A DNA stretch of 64,000 nucleotides, taken from Phymorhynchus buccinoides. Taxonomy: Eukaryota; Mollusca; Gastropoda; Neogastropoda; Raphitomidae. Position 1 is the first letter of the stretch. Each line of letters starts with the position of its first letter. A program made the position numbers and the translations under genes. Positions 59,081-64,000 of the stretch are shown here, one piece after another. The notes below the pieces were generated by a model, which was not told the origin of the DNA, did no database searches, and saw only the letters and a list, made by a program, of their open reading frames with translations. The stretch is from positions 16,300,080-16,364,079 of the forward strand of contig CM065713.1 in assembly GCA_017654935.2 (NCBI GenBank). The letters are read 5' to 3'.

Positions 59081-59718
59081 CAGAGCTGATTCTACGATTT
59101 TGAAAAATCCCCCCCTAAGAATGAAAAAAGGGGGGCAGGTTCAATGGATACGAGGGGAAGGGAGGGGGGGGGGGAGGCGGCCGATTCAATCTTTGCTAGC
59201 CATGGCCACTTCTTCAGCCACTCGTCTTGGAACCGGTGTTCCCTCGCACTAGTGCCGTTATCTTCGGGCTGCTTCTCCGAGACTGTTGATGCAGTAGCTG
59301 TTTCTGCAACATCTTCTGCACACTCGTTTGGAAGAGGATTTCTTTTTTTTACTTTGCTGCCACAAAAATCAAAGTCGAAGAGCGTCGTTGTCCGCTTCAT
59401 CTTGAAGAAAATTCAACATGGCGGGTAGGACTCTCGCAACTTCTTGTCGGTAAAATGAGATGAACATGATCAGTTGATTTACACTAACATTGTAAAGGAA
59501 CCAATAAAATGTCGAGAAAACATTCATTCCTGCTCGATGCTTTTGGTTTGTGCAGACGACGCATTTAGCAGACGACGAAGGAATTCCCGCAGCGATCGGC
59601 AAAAAGTGCAGGCAGTTCTGCAAATATGCGGGCGTCGGCCCGAGCTTAGACACAATTATTGCAGGAAGGAACAGATTTTTGGGGATTGTACCAATCCCGC
59701 GCCCTAGAATCAGCTCTG
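59081..59718 (-). mobile_element. hAT-like element 2, 18 bp from a splice acceptor
   Basis: Inverted ends CAGAGCTGATTCTA and TAGAATCAGCTCTG, flanked by AGACAAA on both sides (7 bp identical), as expected for hAT. It carries a minus-strand frame (59092-59400) with SAREHRFQDEWLKKWPWLA, resembling the FQDxWLxxxPWL box in TTF-type/hAT-derived proteins. The transposase is otherwise missing. Confidence 0.7.
59092..59400 (-). pseudogene. Transposase N-terminal fragment in hAT-like element 2
   Basis: A 102-residue frame beginning MKRTTTLFDFDFCGSKVKKR, then an acidic, Thr-rich linker and HRFQDEWLKKWPWLA at about residues 55-69. The box is common just before the zinc finger of KIAA1586/ZNF862-like and TTF-type hAT-derived proteins; here no Cys/His finger follows. 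Recognition rests on that one motif. Confidence 0.45.
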
Positions 59719-59743
59719 AGACAAATCATCATCTTAATCAAAT

Positions 59744-60160
59744 GTGACCCAGCACCACGAAAGGGACATTAAGTGTCAAACTGACCATTCTGAGAAAATT
59801 ATACAGTTGAAAACTTCAGACCAGTCTCTTTCTAATGATACAAAAACCATTCTTGAATCGTTTTCTGTTCCAGAGTTATGAGCATTTAAAGTTAGTAGGG
59901 TGAGCGGTGGCCATTTTGAGAAAGTCTAAAGTCTAGCCTAGCTGAAGAAAATGCATTGACCTACTCGTTTTAAAACACTTATAAGACCACGTAGAGACCA
60001 TATTATAGACCATCCTTTATAAATATGAAAGATAGGATGGTAGAGAGCACGAAAATACCCATAACTCAAAATTGACAAAAAAATGAGATTTTTGACTTTG
60101 CAAGCCTGTTGTGAGAAACTAGCTCAGCGACTTAATGTCCCTTTCGTGGTGCTGGGTCAC
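59744..60160. mobile_element. MITE with GTGACCCAGCACCACGAAAG ends
   Basis: Perfect terminal inverted repeats of about 29 bp (GTGACCCAGCACCACGAAAG-GGACATTAAG) bound 417 bp of A/T-rich sequence without coding potential. Target duplication is not evident. It lies 25 bp from hAT-like element 2. Confidence 0.8.
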
Positions 60161-60221
60161 AACTATAAAGTGTCCACACTACCTTAATACATCGAGTGTC
60201 CTCACATTTTACTGTAATTCA

Positions 60222-60360
60222 CGGACTATTAGCCATAACTGTTTTCCTTGACACAGACCCACGCAGCTTTGTCTAATGTTGCAGCCTCAACGTTACCAAA
60301 AAAACAAAAGAAAATGTTTCAGCAAATCATTCATCATACAGCTCTCACGTTAGTCTTGGC
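60222..60360. mobile_element. Truncated copy of the TAATTCACGGACTA MITE
   Basis: TAATTCACGGACTATTAGCC and GCAGCCTCAACGTTACC correspond to the left half of 52423-52820. The right end is missing. Confidence 0.55.
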
Positions 60361-60366
60361 CCCTAC

Positions 60367-60546
60367 CTGTGCAGTCGACGTCGGACTGGGCTGCGGGGAA
60401 GGGTGTGGTGGTGCCCGAGGGGCAGGCCTTGCAGGGGGAGGTGAGGGAGGAGCCTGTCTGTCCCAGTTCGTCCAGGTACGTCCCTCGCCCACACGCGCTG
60501 CACCTACCCGTGTCACTGTTGTAGTAGTGGCCCAGACCGCAGGAAA
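60367..60546 (-). CDS. Gene B exon: first GCC2/GCC3 module
   Basis: Acceptor CTCTGTGGCAG, donor G/GTAGGG (weaker than the others), phase 1 to 1, 180 nt. It starts SCGLGHYYNSDTGRCSACGR, continues GTYLDELGQTG-SSLTSPCKACPSGTTT and ends in SDVDCT. Six Cys, the G-x-Y-x-x-x-x-GQ and CPSGTT motifs fit a GCC2/GCC3 (ephrin-receptor-like) module as in SCUBE and SVEP1 proteins. It joins the next exon through a split Glu codon (CTESCLYG). Confidence 0.85.
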
Positions 60547-60559
60547 CTGCCACAGAGAG

Positions 60560-61260
60560 CAACGCCATGCCATGTGTCCCCGTGTCTGTGTCCCCGTTTC
60601 TGTGTGTCCCCGAGTCTATATTATATGTCCCCATTTCTGTGTCCCTGTTCCTATGTGTCACCCTCATTGCGCGTGTCCCTGTCTCACCGCCTATGTGTGC
60701 CCCCATCTCTTGTGTGTCCCCTTCTCTAAGTGTAACCCTCATTGTGCCCCTTCTCTAAGTGTAACCCTCATTGTGCCCCTTCTCTAAGTGTAACCCTCAT
60801 TGTGCCCCTTCTCTAAGTGTAACCCTCATTGTGCCCCTTCTCTAAGTGTCACCCTCATTGTGCCACTTCTCTAAGTGTCACCCTCATTGTGCCCCTGTCT
60901 CTATGTGTAACCCTCATTGTGCCCCTTCTCTAAGTGTAACCCTCATTGTGCCACTTCTCTAAGTGTAACCCTCATTGTGCCACTTCTCTAAGTGTCACCC
61001 TCATTGTGCCCCTGTCTCTATGTGTCACCCTCATTGTGCCCCTGTCTCTATGTGTCACCCTCATTGTGCCCCTGTCTCTATGTGTCACCCTCATTGTGCC
61101 CCTGTCTCTATGTGTAACCCTCATTGTGCCCCCGTCTCTATGTGTCCCCGTCTCTATGTGTCCCCGTCTCTATGTGTCCCTGTCTCTATATGTCCCTGTC
61201 TCTATATGTCCCCATCCCTATGTGTCACCCTCATTGTGCCCCCGTCTCTGTGTGACCCTC
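60560..61260. repeat. Minisatellites of 16 and 29-30 bp
   Basis: Outer parts are the 16-bp TGTCCCCGTCTCTATG unit also found in both palindrome arms. The middle is about 17 copies of a 29-30 bp derivative (TAAGTGTAACCCTCATTGTG and CCCCTTCTC). It ends with a TTAGGG-like stretch (GGTTAGTGTTTGGGTTGGGG, about 61280-61315), the same association as in the arms. Confidence 0.93.
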
Positions 61261-61417
61261 GGATAAGGGTGAGGGTTGCGGTTAAGGTTAGTGTTTGGGT
61301 TGGGGATAGGGTTAGGATAAACAAAGAGACGGAGAGATGGGGACACAAAGACTGACACATACACTTAGAGAGATGGAATTAGGGACACATAGAGACGGAG
61401 GCACAATGCTACGTAAC

Positions 61418-61418
61418 T

Positions 61419-61499
<81 letters not shown>

Positions 61500-61619
61500 A
61501 AGAGAGAGAGAAAGAGAGAGCGTGAGAGAGAGAGAGAAAGAGAGAAAGAGAGAGGGAGAGATCAAGAGAGAAAAAGAGAGAGAGCATGAGACCAAGAGAA
61601 AGAGAGAGAGCACAAGAGA

Positions 61620-61685
<66 letters not shown>

Positions 61686-61700
61686 TCAAGAGAGAAAAAA

Positions 61701-61763
<63 letters not shown>
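61418..61763. repeat. (GA)n microsatellite
   Basis: About 340 bp of interrupted GA repeat; an Arg-Glu/Leu-Ser frame artefact. Confidence 0.97.
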
Positions 61764-61765
<2 letters not shown>

Positions 61766-61924
61766 TCCCTGGACCCCACTGGGGGCCTACACCTGTCCGC
61801 ACGCAGACACCCCCCCCCCCCACACCCCCCAGGTAACTTTTCAAGGAAATTTCGCTTTCCTCTGATCTCATGTCGGAAAATACACCACCACATTGGGTGA
61901 CTGCAATGAAGACTTCCCACTCAC

Positions 61925-62012
61925 TGCAGCATCCGTTGAGCAAACGCTTCCCACCGGGGCAGGCGTCTGTGGGGGTGATGAGGACGGAGGTGACGTCTGG
62001 GGTGGTGCCCGT
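61925..62012 (-). CDS. Gene B exon: N-terminal part of the visible ectodomain
   Basis: Acceptor TTCTCTGTTCACCAG and donor CA/GTGAGT, 88 nt, entering in phase 0 and leaving in phase 1. It reads TGTTPDVTSVLITPTD then ACPGGKRLLNGCC and joins the first Cys module through a split Ile codon. An earlier exon with a signal peptide is required. A hydrophobic frame on the minus strand at about 62440-62380 (LLSFLLLFMSVLFVCMAGVI, before GTGAGT) resembles one but its phase does not fit, so it is not called. Confidence 0.65.
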
Positions 62013-62082
62013 CTGGTGAACAGAGAAAATCCATGTCATCGTTATCGCTGTCATCATCATTAGCATCACCGCCTTGGCTTAA

Positions 62083-62322
62083 CCCTTTCACCGCCAGCCA
62101 TCTTTGAGCCAAACAATTCCATTAAACTTACTTGGCTACAGAAAAGATTGCGTTTGCAATATTGTGGGATTTCTCTGTGACACATTTAGAATAGGGGTCA
62201 ATCCTTACTGCCCAAATTTAGGAACACAATATCATTGAATAACAGACCCTGATTTCAAGAGTTTTAATGACATGGGTGTTAAATTATTGTGGTGCAAAAA
62301 TGCGACATTGGCGGTGAAAGGG
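62083..62322. mobile_element. Intact piggyBac-like MITE (240 bp)
   Basis: Terminal inverted repeats CCCTTTCACCGCCA and TGGCGGTGAAAGGG (one mismatch region further in) are flanked by TTAA on both sides (62079-62082, 62323-62326), the piggyBac target duplication. No coding capacity. Relatives at 6065-6288 and 48785-48996. Confidence 0.88.
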
Positions 62323-62326
62323 TTAA

Positions 62327-62690
62327 CTTATTCGCATCGCAACGATTTTGAATTATTTTAAAAAACTCACAAATCACTCCAGCCATACACACAAACAAAA
62401 CAGACATAAACAAAAGGAGAAATGAAAGAAGATTACGAGTTTTTACTTCAGGTTTAGACATAGGGAAGTGGTAGATCAGACTTTTTATATATATAGACTT
62501 TACATAGAAAAACTCTCTACACCGATTGGTTCCCCACAACAGCTAGAACCACTACAAAAGCAAAGTCAGACGCAAAATTGTGGTCTAAGGGAGTGAAGCG
62601 AATTTAGAAGTGACCAAGGTGCACACAGATTTACTTCCCTTGAAGGAAATGCATCAAATTGACAGCTATCTATTAATTCCGGACATATAT
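62327..62690. other. Unassigned sequence upstream of visible gene B exons
   Basis: No convincing exon or repeat was recognised. The hydrophobic minus-strand stretch mentioned under 61925-62012 lies here. Confidence 0.5.
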
Positions 62691-62940
62691 GGCCGGAATG
62701 ACTTGAATGAGTTAAGGCTATGTCAGACCAACTAACACAGGCTAGAACACCAAGGCTACATCAACATGTTGTTATGCTTTGCATAGTTGTGCGGGGATTG
62801 GATTTAGCCATAACAAGCTCCTAGCATCATCAGTCTCCCAAATCCCCCAAAGACGGGGGGGTGGCTGCACGCGTGGCGGGGTGATCAAAAACGGTCACAC
62901 ACGTAATGTTCTCATCCCTAGCTGATGCACTTGTACCATT
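62690..62940. repeat. Dispersed repeat shared with palindrome arms
   Basis: GGCTAGAACACCAAGGCTACATCA, GTGCGGGGATTGGATTTAGCC and GGTCACACACGTAATGTTCT match 22290-22520 and 33470-33620, and its end matches repeat R2. It stops abruptly at TTGTACCATT. Confidence 0.75.
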
Positions 62941-63580
62941 TAGCCCCCGCCCTCTTTGTGTACTTTGGGTGATACACCTCCACACAATATTTGTTCAAAT
63001 GATTCCACGCAATGGGTCACGAGATATGAGAGGGTGAAGACAAACGCTAAGTGACAACACCCCCTGGGGGCATAACTAATGCACCAAATGTTTACTACTC
63101 TCGGTGTTACACCCCCACAACACACCAAATTTTGAAGCGATTCTGTGCAGCATGTGTGGGTTGTCGATGGTTGTGTGGAGTTATGTGTGCGTGTGTGTGG
63201 AATTTGTGTGTGTGTGTGTCTGTGTGGAGTCAGACAAACAAACAAACAAACAAAACTGCTAAAAACTTACTCTTTTGCTGACCGTAGTCGGGCAAAGGAC
63301 AAAAACAAAAAAAGGGGGGAAAAAACACCAGAAGGAGGTGCTGGTGGGATACAGAAACAATGCCTGCCCATGTCACGTGTCACGTTCCCTCTTATGCTAG
63401 GAAGATTTCTTACCAGCTATAAGAGGGAAAACACGTGAAAACCTTGATTTTGACATGTGACGTGGTGGGTCTTTAATGTTTTGATAGTCGCTTGTATCAA
63501 CCCTAATTATGTTCAATTTCTTGCGAAGCATGATTAGTCATTCATTTTTCCTTAGTTTTGTTTCCATTTTTTATGCATGC
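62941..63580. other. Unassigned sequence with one dispersed-repeat piece
   Basis: Contains a short inverted pair around 62965-63150 (GGTGATACACCTCCACACAA/TGTTACACCCCCACAACACA, partly direct) and the TACCAGCTATAAGAGGGAAA repeat at 63410-63475. No gene seen. Confidence 0.5.
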
Positions 63581-63583
63581 AAA

Positions 63584-63912
63584 TGGTGGATTTTGATTAA
63601 TCCTACTATCTATTTAATTTAATACTTACCAACACTCAAAACAACTGCATTAGCCTAAAACAACCTGGAACCTTACCCTAGCACAAAGCTAAAACGAAAG
63701 TGGCCCCAAGGGACTGCACCCATACCGCAGGGAGTAGCGGGAGTGACTCCCCTTACTTCCGGGTATGACGCGCACCCTTGGGGCACCGGATATGTCATTC
63801 GTGTAATTTTACAGCCCCGCATCAGGAGGGAGGCTGGGAGGGAACATTTTTTGTTTTGAGTGTTGGTAAGTATTAAATTAAATAGATAGTAGGATTAATA
63901 AAAAATCCACCA
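63584..63912. mobile_element. Foldback element with 60-bp arms
   Basis: 63584-63645 (GGATTTTGATTAATCCTACT, AATACTTACCAACACTCAAA) and 63853-63912 are inverted copies separated by about 207 bp. The sequence after the right arm repeats CCAACACTCAAAACAACTGCA in direct orientation (63936-63956) with the left arm's inner end, so a further copy may follow at the window edge. Confidence 0.75.
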
Positions 63913-64000
63913 ATCTAATTTAATCATACTATACCAACACTCAAAACAACTGCAGATTACCACCGTGGTGGAGGGTGATGCGTGCCAACTGACACACCAA

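Larger units (their letters stand above)
47403..62012 (-). other. Gene B locus: receptor-like type I membrane protein (3' portion)
   Basis: Seven exons on the minus strand (62012-61925, 60546-60367, 59062-58853, 55832-55695, 53397-53337, 51078-50920, 47811-47403) join with consistent phases (1,1,1,1,2,2) into 1245 nt, or 414 residues plus a stop. Order: Cys-rich start, two GCC2/GCC3 (ephrin-receptor-like) modules, Thr/Pro-rich stalk, membrane helix (about residues 176-198) and a 216-residue cytoplasmic tail. GCC2/GCC3 modules occur in extracellular proteins such as SCUBE and SVEP1; the tail matches only gene A of this window. The 5' exons, including a signal peptide, are not identified. Introns are loaded with tandem repeats derived from the gene's own splice sites. 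Confidence 0.8.

Noticed and set aside
62279..62539. Signal-peptide exon for gene B
   Set aside because: Hydrophobic stretch and a GTGAGT donor exist, but the phase (1) does not match the next exon (entry phase 0).

Overview
This is a repeat-dense eukaryotic (metazoan) window. Canonical GTAAGT/GTGAGT introns with matching phases, tRNA-type SINE heads, a non-LTR retrotransposon 3' end, hAT, piggyBac and TA-target MITE remnants, and very many micro- and minisatellites suggest a marine invertebrate. I lean towards a mollusc, but that is inference. No bacterial genes, operons or CRISPR arrays were seen. Most long open frames are artefacts of tandem repeats whose unit length is a multiple of three.

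Layout: 1-1326 is a 22-bp minisatellite. 2785-7040 (+) is gene A, four exons joining in frame into a 193-aa single-pass membrane protein with a basic tail. About 9100-46716 is a giant inverted repeat: arms of about 18.8 and 18.5 kb around a 338-bp spacer (27902-28239). It contains smaller nested palindromes, two inverted 42-bp minisatellite arrays (about 3.2 kb each), a LINE fragment, SINE-like and foldback elements, and one Cys-rich exon (gene C) present once per arm. Exactly 500 N follow (46737-47236). 47403-62012 (-) is gene B, seven exons giving a 414-aa C-terminal fragment of a type I receptor-like protein: two GCC2/GCC3 (ephrin-receptor-like) Cys modules, a transmembrane helix, and a 216-aa tail with a polybasic stretch and two YxN motifs. 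Upstream exons probably lie beyond the right edge.

Genes A and B are paralogues. They share the membrane-exon/61-nt exon/about 150-nt exon/last-exon structure, identical phases (1, 2, 2) and the motif TNISLQVPVFEEKLNG. They converge on the palindrome from both sides.

The most unusual feature is that tandem repeats in gene B were seeded on its splice sites. The 5' splice site of the 159-nt exon, with the last 23 nt of that exon, is repeated about 36 times. The acceptor half of the 61-nt exon is copied five times upstream of the real exon, each copy carrying an in-frame TAG. A partial copy of the 159-nt exon lies upstream of the real one. A 2.1-kb array of 27-bp units sits against the acceptor of the membrane exon. 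In gene A a donor site runs directly into a (GA)n tract. Whether the giant palindrome is real or two haplotypes joined head to head by the assembler cannot be decided from sequence alone.
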